Assembly: GCA_038199755.1 (NCBI GenBank)
Contig: JBBPYR010000135.1
Location: 1-64,000, forward strand
DNA length: 64,000 nucleotides
Source: JBBPYR01 sp038199755
Lineage (GTDB): Bacteria; Chloroflexota; Ktedonobacteria; Ktedonobacterales; Ktedonobacteraceae
Direction: 5' to 3'
Part shown: positions 1-8,487 of the stretch, one piece after another
How the letters are laid out: every line of letters begins with the position of its first letter
Numbering within the stretch: position 1 is the first letter of the stretch
Notes under the pieces: model-generated
Told to the model about the DNA's origin: nothing
What the model saw: the letters and a program-made list of their open reading frames with translations, nothing else
Databases searched by the model: none
Position numbers and translations under genes: made by a program

Positions 1-68
1 AATAAACAAAACAACAAACATAGTTATTTGAACTGTTTTTGTCCTGCTGAATTTGCTTGGTGACTGAA

Positions 69-129
69 AGGTGCGCTACCAGTTGAGGTATTAATTACCA
101 ATATGAATCCCTCAACTGGTAGCGCACCT
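69..129. repeat. 20-bp perfect inverted repeat
   Basis: Positions 69-88 and 110-129 are exact reverse complements, separated by a 21-nt A/T-rich spacer. The repeat lies just beyond the stop codon of the minus-strand MFS gene. There is no T-run on either side, so it is not a classical terminator. It could be a stabilising 3' hairpin, a paired operator for a gene left of the window, or a small non-autonomous element. Only the repeat itself is certain. Confidence 0.8.
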
Positions 130-161
130 GTCACATTTATGAGGAAGCGTTTCCGTTGTTA

Positions 162-1427
162 TTAACCTTGGCGTGGCTCGAATGCTCCCTCTAAGGACGC
201 GATTGGCTCCGATGCAGTGGCACTGACGCTCTTTGGTTCGCGTGCGGCAAAGCCAATCACGGCAAAGACAATGCTGACGATGCCTCCAAAGATGAAGGCA
301 GGAGTATAGCCGCTGCTTCCCGCAATCACGCCGAAGATGACGGGGATAATGAAGCCTCCTAGCCCAGAAACAGTAAGCAACAATCCTTCGGCGGTTGCGA
401 CATCTTCAGGGCGTATGCGGTCTCGGTAGTGACCTGGTGCGGCTGCCCAACCAGAGAACCCAAACTGCTGGCAGAGTCCGGCGACGAGAACCATGATCCA
501 CACTCCGGCAAAGCCCAGGAACGAAAACAGGACCAGAACAACCCCCATGATAATCCAGGGTAGCGCGAACACGGCCCGCAAGTTGGTGCCTCGGTCAGCT
601 AAGAAGCCGCCGATGATGGAGCCAGGAATGGCCATCAGGACATAGACCGCCGCGATCAGTCCGCCACTGCTAATGGGCAGTTGGTATACCTGGCTGAGAT
701 AGGTTGTGAGCAATTGGGCAGTGGTCAGCCCCGCTCCATAGACACCAAAGAAACTGAGCCCCACCAGCCAGAGGTCGCGGTTGCCCAGCACCCGTCTCAA
801 TGCCTTCCATTCAAATCTTCCAGCGGCGAGTTGTGCTGCTTCATGACTAGGCACGCGCAGGAAGAGCAGACACAGCACAAAGATCACGAGGCCGATAACG
901 CCACCAATCAGCAGAGCGGTTGACCATCCTGTGGCCTGGACGACACCAACCCAGCCGAAGAGCGCGATGGCTTCACCCAATGTGAAGCATGCTCCAGCAG
1001 AGATGCCCATTGCCAGAGCCAGTTCCCGTCCGCGAAACCAGGAGGTGATCAGTGCCAGCGTCATGCCAACGATAAAGGAACCGCCTACCCCTGTGAGGAA
1101 GCGCAAGACGGCTAACCAAGCATAGTTGGGGGCAAATGCGCACGCGATGCCACCCAGCGATTCCAGTAGCAGCCCGATCAGCAGTGTGTTTTTGACGCCG
1201 ATGCGGTAGGCCAGCATACCAGCAGGGACGTGGAAAATGGCAAAACCAAGAATATAGAGGGCGATGAGATTGGACAATTGTGAAATGTCCAGATGGAACT
1301 GTTGCCCTAGTTGCGGAAAGGCGGCTGAGATGTCAAACCAGTTGAGGGTCATCGCCAACAACGTGAGAGACAGGAGTACCAACATCCACCAGCGCATGGA
1401 TGATTCTCGTCGTGAGGCCATGTTCAT
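162..1427 (-). CDS. MFS transporter, last gene of the aromatic cluster
   Basis: A 421-residue major facilitator superfamily permease with about 12 hydrophobic segments and the usual central loop around residues 195-215, which contains the charged stretch before RFEWKALRRVL. The N-terminal half has the loop 2-3 region (GMLAYRIGVKN), and the C-terminal half repeats it (GGFLADRGTN). The start ATG follows an AAGGAAAG ribosome binding site. It is the most downstream gene of a long minus-strand run of aromatic-degradation enzymes, so uptake of an aromatic acid or a ring-cleavage intermediate is a reasonable inference. The substrate cannot be read from the sequence. Confidence 0.85.
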   Translation of the reverse strand: MNMASRRESSMRWWMLVLLSLTLLAMTLNWFDISAAFPQLGQQFHLDISQLSNLIALYILGFAIFHVPAGMLAYRIGVKNTLLIGLLLESLGGIACAFAPNYAWLAVLRFLTGVGGSFIVGMTLALITSWFRGRELALAMGISAGACFTLGEAIALFGWVGVVQATGWSTALLIGGVIGLVIFVLCLLFLRVPSHEAAQLAAGRFEWKALRRVLGNRDLWLVGLSFFGVYGAGLTTAQLLTTYLSQVYQLPISSGGLIAAVYVLMAIPGSIIGGFLADRGTNLRAVFALPWIIMGVVLVLFSFLGFAGVWIMVLVAGLCQQFGFSGWAAAPGHYRDRIRPEDVATAEGLLLTVSGLGGFIIPVIFGVIAGSSGYTPAFIFGGIVSIVFAVIGFAAREPKSVSATASEPIASLEGAFEPRQG

Positions 1428-1447
1428 GAGAATTCTTTCCTTTTCTG

Positions 1448-1882
1448 CTATTCACCTTTGTAAAGATCGCTAAACATCGAATTTCCATTCGCGGTTGCCT
1501 CTGGGATATCTTGGATGATATCCCAATGCTCGACAATCAAGCCATTTTCCAACCTGAAAAGGTCGAACACTGCCAGCCCGCTAAACTCGTCACTTGGATT
1601 GGTTGTAACATGTGAATGTACAACAACGAGATCACCTTCGGCCATAATATGTTTTATGTTAATAGACGGCCTCGGATGGAGTGCCATCTTCTCCTGAATG
1701 AAAGCGATCACTGCCTGAGGCCCATTGGGCAGAATAGGTTTGTGCTGAATATACTGCTCGGAAAAGAACTCCCTCACCAATTCGGTTTTGCCCTGGTTGA
1801 AGATCTCCTTATAAACCCGCTGCACAGCAACTTTATTGAGCTCTTCTTCGCTTTGTACATGTATACCAGTTATAGACTCCAT
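1448..1882 (-). CDS. SnoaL/NTF2-like polyketide-cyclase family protein
   Basis: A small single-domain alpha+beta cone protein of the SnoaL-like family. The pattern VYKEIFNQGKTELVREFFSE..IQHKP, then VHSHVTT and VEHWDIIQDIPE, is typical of family members annotated as nuclear transport factor 2-like or ester cyclase. The reading frame is open upstream to 1981. The ATG at 1882 is preferred because GAAAGGGGAA precedes it and because the longer form would overlap the upstream MFS gene. That gives 144 residues. Such proteins are isomerases, cyclases or ligand-binding proteins; the specific role here is unknown. Confidence 0.75.
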   Translation of the reverse strand: MESITGIHVQSEEELNKVAVQRVYKEIFNQGKTELVREFFSEQYIQHKPILPNGPQAVIAFIQEKMALHPRPSINIKHIMAEGDLVVVHSHVTTNPSDEFSGLAVFDLFRLENGLIVEHWDIIQDIPEATANGNSMFSDLYKGE

Positions 1883-1952
1883 TGAAACGGTTCCCCTTTC
1901 AATCTTCAAGAAGTGACAGATCCTCGTTCTTTTCACTTCTTCGTCTCTGATT

Positions 1953-3251
1953 TTAACGTATCCCTTTGATTGGAAGAACACTTATTGCGGACAAAGCCGC
2001 TGCAACTGTCAACAGCCCAAAGAGCACCGTATAACTTTGTGTTGCACCAAGAATAGCTGATGCTACTATTGGAGCTATCACCATCGGTAGAAAGATTGCG
2101 GTGTTCAATATACCCATATCCTTGCCACCATCACGTATTGTAGGCAATACTAAGCTGGCAAGTGCTAGGTCAGAGGACAGATAGCCGCCTACCCCTATGC
2201 TGAGGATTACATCACCTACCAGGACACCTGTCCAAGTTGGCAGCACTGTCAGGGCCAAAAGTCCAAGCGCGATGAGGACACAGGACCCAATTACAAAAAC
2301 CTTGCGCCGCTGTACCCGGTCTGAAAGCACGCCACAGAGAAGCGAGGATATAACGATCACTGGCGTAAAAATGAGGAAAAAGATTTGCTGGCCCTGCGTC
2401 AGGGTAGCTCCTGGAAAGATTTGGCTGTAATGAACGGCATCCCGCAAGTAAAAGAACACAAAGTTGGTAAGAGTCGTGTAGCTAAAGAATACAAAGAACC
2501 GGGAGAGCCAGGTATAGCCAAAATTTGGGTAGCGTCTGGGATTCACCCAAAACGAAGTCACCATATTCTTCAGCTTAAAGGAGGGGGGCACATCACGTAC
2601 CATGGGGTCACGCAATACCAAGGAGGCAAAGGCAAGCAAGAGTATGAGGCTAATGACTGCTAGGCATATATACGATAATTCCTGGTTACGGAGTTGTGTG
2701 ACCAGTATCTGGCCGAGAAAACCTACCAGAAGGGGTGCAATTCCCACCATTGCTGATCCAAGGGCACGCTGCTGTAATGGGATTTGCTCTGGGATGATAG
2801 CAGCGAGCGCGGCCTGCATCACGCCGACTGCCGTTTCTGAAAGAAGTACTCCTACTACGAGCATAGGAATGTTTTTTGCCTCTGCTAGAAATACCAGCCC
2901 TATTGCTAAAAGGATGCCTCCACCGATAATCCAGGGACGCCGTCGGCCATAGCGCGAGGTCGTGCGATCACTCCAGGCTCCCACTAAAGGAATAGACAGA
3001 AAGGTCAACAAGGCTCCACAGGCTGCGATAAGACCAAAGGTAGCAGCACTATTGTCTGGATGTAGTGCGGCAACGTGCGCAGGAAGGAGTACCGTCATGA
3101 TGGTGAAGGAACCCAGACCTATTGCCCCACTTGCCAAGCAAAACATGATGAGAAATCCTATGCTTTTGGCTTCTGTTGGTTCAGCTAGAGATATACCCAA
3201 TGCCAGTTCGCGCTCCTCAAAAGAAGCTTGCTTAATCGAAGTGTCCTTCAT
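1953..3251 (-). CDS. MFS transporter, 12 TM (GPH/sugar-porter-like)
   Basis: An integral membrane protein of about 432 residues with twelve predicted membrane spans. The loop motif DRTTSRYGRRRPWIIGGG sits after span 2, and its repeat DRVQRRKVFVIGS lies in the second half. The layout resembles the glycoside-pentoside-hexuronide and sucrose permease type of MFS. The ATG at 3251 is chosen because AGAGAGGA precedes it; the frame remains open to 3290. It lies between the SnoaL-like gene and a small membrane protein on the same strand. The substrate is unknown. An aromatic or organic-acid cargo is possible from context, but a glycoside is equally plausible. Confidence 0.8.
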   Translation of the reverse strand: MKDTSIKQASFEERELALGISLAEPTEAKSIGFLIMFCLASGAIGLGSFTIMTVLLPAHVAALHPDNSAATFGLIAACGALLTFLSIPLVGAWSDRTTSRYGRRRPWIIGGGILLAIGLVFLAEAKNIPMLVVGVLLSETAVGVMQAALAAIIPEQIPLQQRALGSAMVGIAPLLVGFLGQILVTQLRNQELSYICLAVISLILLLAFASLVLRDPMVRDVPPSFKLKNMVTSFWVNPRRYPNFGYTWLSRFFVFFSYTTLTNFVFFYLRDAVHYSQIFPGATLTQGQQIFFLIFTPVIVISSLLCGVLSDRVQRRKVFVIGSCVLIALGLLALTVLPTWTGVLVGDVILSIGVGGYLSSDLALASLVLPTIRDGGKDMGILNTAIFLPMVIAPIVASAILGATQSYTVLFGLLTVAAALSAISVLPIKGIR

Positions 3252-3362
3252 TGTAACGTGGTCCTCTCTGATCATTAAGGCTATTCCCACTTGCCCTATC
3301 GAGAGAAAGTACTTCTCATGGGCCTAGGAATTTGCCATCGTATGGGATGTACATCGTGAGAT

Positions 3363-3416
3363 AAAATCGGCTACTAGTCTGGCCACCAAATGAAGGCGAC
3401 CAGACTAGTACGATTT
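3363..3416 (-). terminator. Hairpin terminator after the DUF6069-like gene
   Basis: An 11-bp perfect stem (3372-3382 with 3400-3410) is extended after a small bulge by AAATCG/CGATTT pairing. On the minus strand it ends in TTTTAT. It begins right at the stop codon of the upstream minus-strand gene, so it should end or attenuate that transcript before the MFS gene. Confidence 0.6.
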
Positions 3417-3855
3417 AGGAACGAGCGCGATTGAGCCGAGTCAATGTGTTTAGGCAGATCATTGCTGTAGCCACGTGCATCAGCATCAGCGTCCCCACAA
3501 CCTGCGGAGTTGTGCCAGGAAAGGGGCGCGAAAAGCCGACCAGCAGATCAGGGATGAACGAGACGAGCAGCACAATCCAGACGGTACGTCGAAAGGTGCT
3601 GATGGGACGACGGGCAAAGCGTCCCAGCAACGCAAACACGATGATAGCTCCCAATGACCCAAACACGGTAAAGGGGATAAACACTATTTGCAGTGGGAGA
3701 AACGTGGGCGCAACCGCAAACAGGGCTTTCGCCAGCAGCGAGATGAGGATATTGACGACAACAGCAGCGATGATAGTGAGTAAGCCAACCCACCATAGAC
3801 GACCGAAGGCGATACGTTGTTCAGAAGCAATTTGCGATGTTTGTGTTGTTGACAT
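3415..3855 (-). CDS. DUF6069-like four-helix membrane protein
   Basis: A small integral membrane protein of 146 residues with four hydrophobic helices (approximately residues 20-45, 55-80, 90-110 and 115-140). It contains the conserved-looking segments FVAPTFLPLQ-like, FTVFGSLGAI and LMLMHVATAMIC. It resembles the DUF6069 family, which has no established function. The ATG at 3855 is preceded by AGAAGGAC at good spacing; the frame is open further up to 3936. It sits between HpaE-type dehydrogenase and MFS genes on the same strand, and a hairpin terminator follows. No enzymatic motif is visible. Confidence 0.65.
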   Translation of the reverse strand: MSTTQTSQIASEQRIAFGRLWWVGLLTIIAAVVVNILISLLAKALFAVAPTFLPLQIVFIPFTVFGSLGAIIVFALLGRFARRPISTFRRTVWIVLLVSFIPDLLVGFSRPFPGTTPQVVGTLMLMHVATAMICLNTLTRLNRARS

Positions 3856-3942
3856 GAGTGTCCTTCTTTCTCTGAATAGACTGGAATAGAGTAGTAGGGT
3901 GCCCAAGGTTTCTTGTTCTGGAACCTCCAACACCACTTGATG

Positions 3943-5463
3943 TTACAGGCCAAAACGCGGGATGGGTTGATCGTTAACGGCAACATGAAGCGTCTGCATG
4001 TCACAGTAGAAATCGAAGGCATAGTGACCTCCTTCTCGGCCAATGCCACTGTCTTTCACGCCACCGAACGGGGTGCGCAGGTCTCGCACGTTTTGTGAGT
4101 TGAGCCACACCATACCAGCGTCAATGCCCTGGCCAATGCGGTGCGCTCGACCGATGTCGCGTGTCCAGACATAGGCCGCCAGCCCATAGCGGACATCGTT
4201 GGCAAGACGGATGGCTTCCCCCTCATCTTTAAAGGGCGTCGCCACCACCACAGGCCCGAAAATCTCCTCCTGAAAAATGTGCATTGTTGCATTCACATCG
4301 GCGAAGAGGGTCGCCTGCATGTAGTTCCCCTTTAGCAAGCCTGCTGGTCGTGTTCCTCCAACCACAAGCCGAGCACCTTGCTGCTGTCCCGACTCAATAT
4401 AGCTATGGACTCTGGCCCAATGATCGGGATGGATGAGTGGGCCTAGCTCAGTTTGTGGATTGGCCGGGTCCCCCACCCGAATCTTTGCGGTTCGCTGCGC
4501 CACGGCCTCGACGAAACGCTCATAGAGCGATTCTTCTATCAGCAGCCGCGAACCCGCCGTGCAACGTTCGCCGTTGAGAGAGAAGATGCCGAATACTGCC
4601 GCGTCAACCGCGCGGTTGAAGTCAGCGTCTGCGCAGACGATCACAGGCGACTTGCCGCCGAGTTCGACTGAGCAGCGTTTGAGTGTGGCAGCGGCACTCG
4701 CCATGATCGTTTTGCCCGTGGTCGTTTCACCTGTAAACGAAATCAGGTTGACGCCTGCATGGGCTACTAAGGGCGCACCACAGGTTTCGCCAAAACCATG
4801 TACCACGTTCAACACACCAGGAGGAAGGCCAACCTCATCAATTAGGCGCGCAAATAAGTTCGCTGAGAGTGGCGACCACTCGGCAGGCTTGAGCACAATC
4901 GTATTGCCAGCCGCGAGTGCTGGTGCGATACGCCAGGATGAGAGCATGAGCGGAGTATTCCAGGGCATAATCAGTCCAGCCACACCAACAGGCTTGCGCA
5001 CTGTGTAGTTGAGGAAGGCTTGCCCCACTTGATAGGCCACACCTGTCAGGTCCTGGATGACACGTGCATAGAAGCGGAAATTTTCTGCTGTACGTGCGGC
5101 CTGTGAGCGTGCCTGTGTGATCGGCATGCCAACATCATATACCTCAAGTTGGGCGATCTCGTCCGCATGCGCTTCGATGGCATCGGCGATACGGATAAGA
5201 AAACGCGCTCGCTCCGCAGCTGTCATACGCGGCCACGGACCCGTGTCAAAAGCGGCGCGGGCAGCATGTACGGCATCGTCGATATCTTCAGCTAGTCCCT
5301 CTGCAATGGTGGTAAGCGGCTCGTTCGTAGCCGGGTTGAACGTCTGAAAACTGCGACCAGCCCGACCTGGCTGAAACTGACCGTTGATATAGTGTAATAC
5401 TGGCTCGACAGCAAACGTATCCGTTGCCTCTGCTGTCGCGCTCACATTTGGCGTTATCGTCAT
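3943..5463 (-). CDS. hpaE: 5-carboxymethyl-2-hydroxymuconate semialdehyde dehydrogenase (HpaE-type)
   Basis: A full-length aldehyde dehydrogenase of 506 residues. Catalytic residues are visible: Asn169 in the PWNTP segment, Glu267 in ELGGKSP and the nucleophile Cys301 in NGERCTAGS. The C-terminal segment NVRDLRTPFGGVKDSGIGREG followed by YAFDFYCDMQ is close to what HpaE-family enzymes carry, which separates it from general betaine-aldehyde dehydrogenases. It would oxidise the ring-cleavage semialdehyde with NAD. The start follows AGGAGCCATGTT. It has its own 185-bp upstream gap containing a 27-bp tandem repeat, so it may be transcribed separately from the FAH gene upstream. Confidence 0.85.
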   Translation of the reverse strand: MTITPNVSATAEATDTFAVEPVLHYINGQFQPGRAGRSFQTFNPATNEPLTTIAEGLAEDIDDAVHAARAAFDTGPWPRMTAAERARFLIRIADAIEAHADEIAQLEVYDVGMPITQARSQAARTAENFRFYARVIQDLTGVAYQVGQAFLNYTVRKPVGVAGLIMPWNTPLMLSSWRIAPALAAGNTIVLKPAEWSPLSANLFARLIDEVGLPPGVLNVVHGFGETCGAPLVAHAGVNLISFTGETTTGKTIMASAAATLKRCSVELGGKSPVIVCADADFNRAVDAAVFGIFSLNGERCTAGSRLLIEESLYERFVEAVAQRTAKIRVGDPANPQTELGPLIHPDHWARVHSYIESGQQQGARLVVGGTRPAGLLKGNYMQATLFADVNATMHIFQEEIFGPVVVATPFKDEGEAIRLANDVRYGLAAYVWTRDIGRAHRIGQGIDAGMVWLNSQNVRDLRTPFGGVKDSGIGREGGHYAFDFYCDMQTLHVAVNDQPIPRFGL

Positions 5464-5570
5464 AACATGGCTCCTGGCTCTCTATGTATCTTGGGGACTC
5501 GCTAATGGATAGTGACGAATAAACTGGGAATAGCATTCTCTATTCCCTTTGCTCATACCCTGTTCTCGCC

Positions 5571-5624
5571 AAAACAACTGAAACAGGTGTCACAACCGAA
5601 ACAATTGAAACATGTGTCACAAAC
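5571..5624. repeat. 27-bp tandem direct repeat upstream of hpaE
   Basis: Two adjacent 27-bp units (5571-5597 and 5598-5624) match at 23 of 27 positions, and both carry the core TGAAACA-x-GTGTCACAA. The repeat lies in the 185-bp gap between the FAH stop and the hpaE start, about 110-160 bp ahead of hpaE. The position and the repeated half-sites suggest a regulator-binding region, but no known consensus was recognised. Confidence 0.6.
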
Positions 5625-5648
5625 TGATCCCTACAGCACTGTGCCGAC

Positions 5649-6398
5649 CTACTTTTCGGGCGCGGCAACAACCTGATTCTCCAGTGCGCCCAATCCATCA
5701 ATCTCTAGGCGCATCTGGTCGCCTGGGTAGATGTGTGAAACCCCCTTTGGCGTCCCCGTGAGGATAATGTCGCCAGCCTCCAGGGTCATAAAGGCGGTGA
5801 TGTACGCGATCAGTTCTGGGATGCTGAGTATTAAGTCACTCGTGTTTCCCTGCTGACGTAATTCGCCATTGACATAGGTGCGCAGTTGCAGCGCGTGTGG
5901 GTTTGCGATCTCCTCTTCCACCAGATAAGGGCCAAGGGGGCAGAAGGTGTCCCACCCTTTGGCTTTCACTGGCGGACGGTAGAAGTTCTTGACGAAGTCG
6001 CGGATGGTGAGTTCGTTGGCGATGGTGTAGCCACGAATCACATCTAATGCACTATGCTCGCTTACATTGCGGCAACGCCGCCCGATGACTACCGCAAGCT
6101 CATTCTCGTAGTGCATGTATTCCACGCCATGGGGATAGACCACGTGTCCACGATGTCCCACCAGGGTATTGAGCGGTTTGAAAAACAGGGCTGGCTCTTC
6201 AGGTTGGGCAATTGCCAATTCAGCCGCGTGGTCCGCATAGTTGAGAGCCAAGCCAATCATTGTGCGTGGCTCAACTGGTGGCAGAAACACAACCTCGTTC
6301 GTGTTGTACTCATAACCAGCCTCATCGCGCAACACACCGGGATCAAGCAAGCTCCCTTCGTGATAGCGACCGTGCGCGAGAAAACGTGCGCGTTTCAT
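5649..6398 (-). CDS. hpaG: FAH-family isomerase/decarboxylase (HpaG-type)
   Basis: A 249-residue fumarylacetoacetate-hydrolase-fold protein. Metal-site signature regions are visible: GLALNYADHAAE, MHYENELAVVIGR (Glu ligands) and GYTIANELTIRDF. The stretch RTYVNGELRQQGNTSDLI followed by GDIILTGTPKGV is characteristic of HpaG proteins, which decarboxylate and isomerise 5-oxopent-3-ene-1,2,5-tricarboxylate in homoprotocatechuate degradation. Its ATG overlaps the stop of the DapA-like gene in an ATGA, so the two are translationally coupled. E. coli HpaG is a two-domain fusion; this is a single domain. Confidence 0.8.
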   Translation of the reverse strand: MKRARFLAHGRYHEGSLLDPGVLRDEAGYEYNTNEVVFLPPVEPRTMIGLALNYADHAAELAIAQPEEPALFFKPLNTLVGHRGHVVYPHGVEYMHYENELAVVIGRRCRNVSEHSALDVIRGYTIANELTIRDFVKNFYRPPVKAKGWDTFCPLGPYLVEEEIANPHALQLRTYVNGELRQQGNTSDLILSIPELIAYITAFMTLEAGDIILTGTPKGVSHIYPGDQMRLEIDGLGALENQVVAAPEK

Positions 6399-7318
6399 AA
6401 TAGTGTCTCCTTGTGTGGCAGCAGCCCATAATCGTTGAGCACCGCCTCAATTTTGGCCTGATTCTCAAGTGATGGCTCACAAAGCGGCAGGCGGAAAGCT
6501 GGGGTGATCTGTCCCAATCGACCCATTGCCCACTTGAGCGGACCTGGATTGGTTTCCAGAAAGAGAACCTCGTTGAGCGGCAAGAGTCGATAATGCAGAT
6601 CAATGGCCTCGTGCCAGCGTCCCGCCGCCACCAGATTGTAGAGATCGGCAACTTCGTGTGGCAGGATATTGGCAGTTGCACTCACATGCCCAACTCCACC
6701 AAGCGCGAGCATGGGATAACACAATAATTCAATGCCAGAATAGACCAGGAAGTCACGCCCACAGGTGTGAAGGACATGACTCACCTGCTCGAAGTCTTTG
6801 TTTGACTCCTTGACCCCGACAATCGAGGGGCAATCGCGGCGCAAGCGTGCCATCGTTGCAGGAGACATATTGACGGCTGTGCGGCCAGGAATATTGTAGA
6901 TGATGAGCGGCAGTTCAACCTGCTCTGCCAGAGCGCGAAAGTAGCGATAGAGGCCCTCTTGCGAGGGTCGGGTGTAATAAGGAACGATCACGAGTGCGGC
7001 GTCGGCTCCTAAACGCTCGGCGACCCGAGTCAGGTGCAGTGTCTCGTCATACTTGTTGGTACCGGTTGCTGGCACGAAGGGAAGGCGACCGCGAATGGTG
7101 CGTGCGGCAACATCCATCACGTGCTCTCTTTCAAGTAGAGAGAGCGCGCTTGGTTCGCCTGTGGTTCCGGTGACTGAGATGCCGTGGCTCCCACTCTCGA
7201 TCTGCCATGCAATGAGCCGCGTAAAAGTCTTCTCGTCAAACGTCCCCTCCTCCGTAAAGGGCGTCACCAGTGGGACGATAGAGCCACGAATGGTCGTTGG
7301 ATCTCTGCGTGTTGCCAT
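6395..7318 (-). CDS. Dihydrodipicolinate-synthase-family lyase/aldolase
   Basis: A class I aldolase TIM barrel of 307 residues. It has the DapA-family motifs SVTGTTGEPSALS (residues about 46-58), the tyrosine region IIYNIPGRTAVNM (about 135-150) and the Schiff-base lysine in VGVKESNKDF (about 164-168). Context argues against lysine synthesis: it is coupled to the HpaG-type gene and lies beside an HpaD-type dioxygenase. It probably cleaves or forms a pyruvate-containing pathway intermediate, in place of the unrelated HpaI aldolase. The exact substrate is inferred, not shown. Confidence 0.8.
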   Translation of the reverse strand: MATRRDPTTIRGSIVPLVTPFTEEGTFDEKTFTRLIAWQIESGSHGISVTGTTGEPSALSLLEREHVMDVAARTIRGRLPFVPATGTNKYDETLHLTRVAERLGADAALVIVPYYTRPSQEGLYRYFRALAEQVELPLIIYNIPGRTAVNMSPATMARLRRDCPSIVGVKESNKDFEQVSHVLHTCGRDFLVYSGIELLCYPMLALGGVGHVSATANILPHEVADLYNLVAAGRWHEAIDLHYRLLPLNEVLFLETNPGPLKWAMGRLGQITPAFRLPLCEPSLENQAKIEAVLNDYGLLPHKETLL

Positions 7319-7396
7319 TCTTTTTATCCTTGAAATCCGCTATTTTTAGGTGGTGGGAAAAACTGTGTCTCTTCTCTCCCCAAACCGGGGAAAGCG

Positions 7397-8422
7397 TCAA
7401 GTCACAGTCACATAGTCAGGCCGATCGCTCAAAAGTGGCGCACGTGGCGTCACAAATCCGTCACCATACACAGTCTGCATTAACATTGCCTCCTCGAACC
7501 AACTCGTCGGAGCAAAGTGGCCCCAGAACGTCTGACGGCGTGGATCTTCCAACTCCCAGCGGATTGGCACCGCATCAGGGTCGGCGGTTAAATAGTCGTT
7601 GGCATACAGTTCGATCCTATTACCATCGGGGTCACGTACGTACACGAACAGCGCATTGGAAAGCCCGTGACGCCCTGGGCCGCGCTCGATGTTCTGGTGA
7701 TAACCAGCAGCAGCTAATACATCGCATGCACGTAAGACCGCCATGGCATCGGGGAGCCAGAATGCGACATGATGGAGGCGTGGACCCAAACCATTCATGA
7801 GTGCGAGATCATGCACGGTTTGCTTGCGGGCCATCCAACATGCCCAAAGCTCGTCGCCATGGGTCGTCTCTTTGACGGTGTATTCATTGGTCTGAAAGCC
7901 AAGCACCTGCTGATACCAGGTGGCTGTGGTGCGGACATCTGGTACCTGGCAATTAAAGTGATCGAGACGCATGATTTGTACTGGCTTGTGAAGATGGTAC
8001 TGTTGCAGCATACGCGGTGCCATCTCCATTTCATGATAGAACTCGATTGTCAGTCCAGCGGGGTCTTGCAAGCGCAACGCACGCCCTTGACCTTGCTCTT
8101 CCCCTGTAACCCAACGCTGCAGCAGGTCTTGTTCTTGTGCAAGCAATGATAAACGCTCTAGATCGTCCGGCGAGGCGACGCGAAAGGCAATGTGGCTCGC
8201 GCCTACCTGTTGTTTTTGGCTGAGTACCAGACTGTGATGCTCTCGCTCCTCCAAACAGCGCAAGTAGAGATGGTTGTTGTCGCTTGCGGTCTCGACGAGT
8301 CCCAATAGGTCCACATAGAACTCGCGCGCCTTTGCCAGATCATGGACAAAGAGTTCTGCGTGTGCAGCCCGCAAGATATTGAACTCCGGCTTGGTTCGAT
8401 TGCTTAGAACTGTCATAGCCAA
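7397..8422 (-). CDS. hpaD: Homoprotocatechuate 2,3-dioxygenase-like extradiol dioxygenase (HpaD-type)
   Basis: A type I extradiol dioxygenase of the VOC superfamily, 341 residues, with two tandem VOC modules. The C-terminal module is catalytic: likely metal ligands are His155 (RLDHFNC), His218 (PRLHHVAF) and Glu271 (GNRIELYANDY). His204 in the HDLAL segment matches the acid/base histidine of homoprotocatechuate dioxygenases. The C-terminal stretch with LTADPDAVPIRWELED and a following FWGHFAP..SWFEEA resembles the lid of Brevibacterium-type HPCD. It should open 3,4-dihydroxyphenylacetate or a close catechol. GGAG precedes the ATG. Confidence 0.85.
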   Translation of the reverse strand: MAMTVLSNRTKPEFNILRAAHAELFVHDLAKAREFYVDLLGLVETASDNNHLYLRCLEEREHHSLVLSQKQQVGASHIAFRVASPDDLERLSLLAQEQDLLQRWVTGEEQGQGRALRLQDPAGLTIEFYHEMEMAPRMLQQYHLHKPVQIMRLDHFNCQVPDVRTTATWYQQVLGFQTNEYTVKETTHGDELWACWMARKQTVHDLALMNGLGPRLHHVAFWLPDAMAVLRACDVLAAAGYHQNIERGPGRHGLSNALFVYVRDPDGNRIELYANDYLTADPDAVPIRWELEDPRRQTFWGHFAPTSWFEEAMLMQTVYGDGFVTPRAPLLSDRPDYVTVT

Positions 8423-8487
8423 TCTCCAGAAAACTACTTGTAAACATATGAGAGAATAGGCAATAGAAGCGTTCGTATCGCTCGTTC

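Noticed and set aside
6395..7318. Calling the DapA-like gene dihydrodipicolinate synthase of lysine synthesis
   Set aside because: It is translationally coupled to an HpaG-type gene in a catabolic cluster, and no other lysine-biosynthesis gene is nearby.
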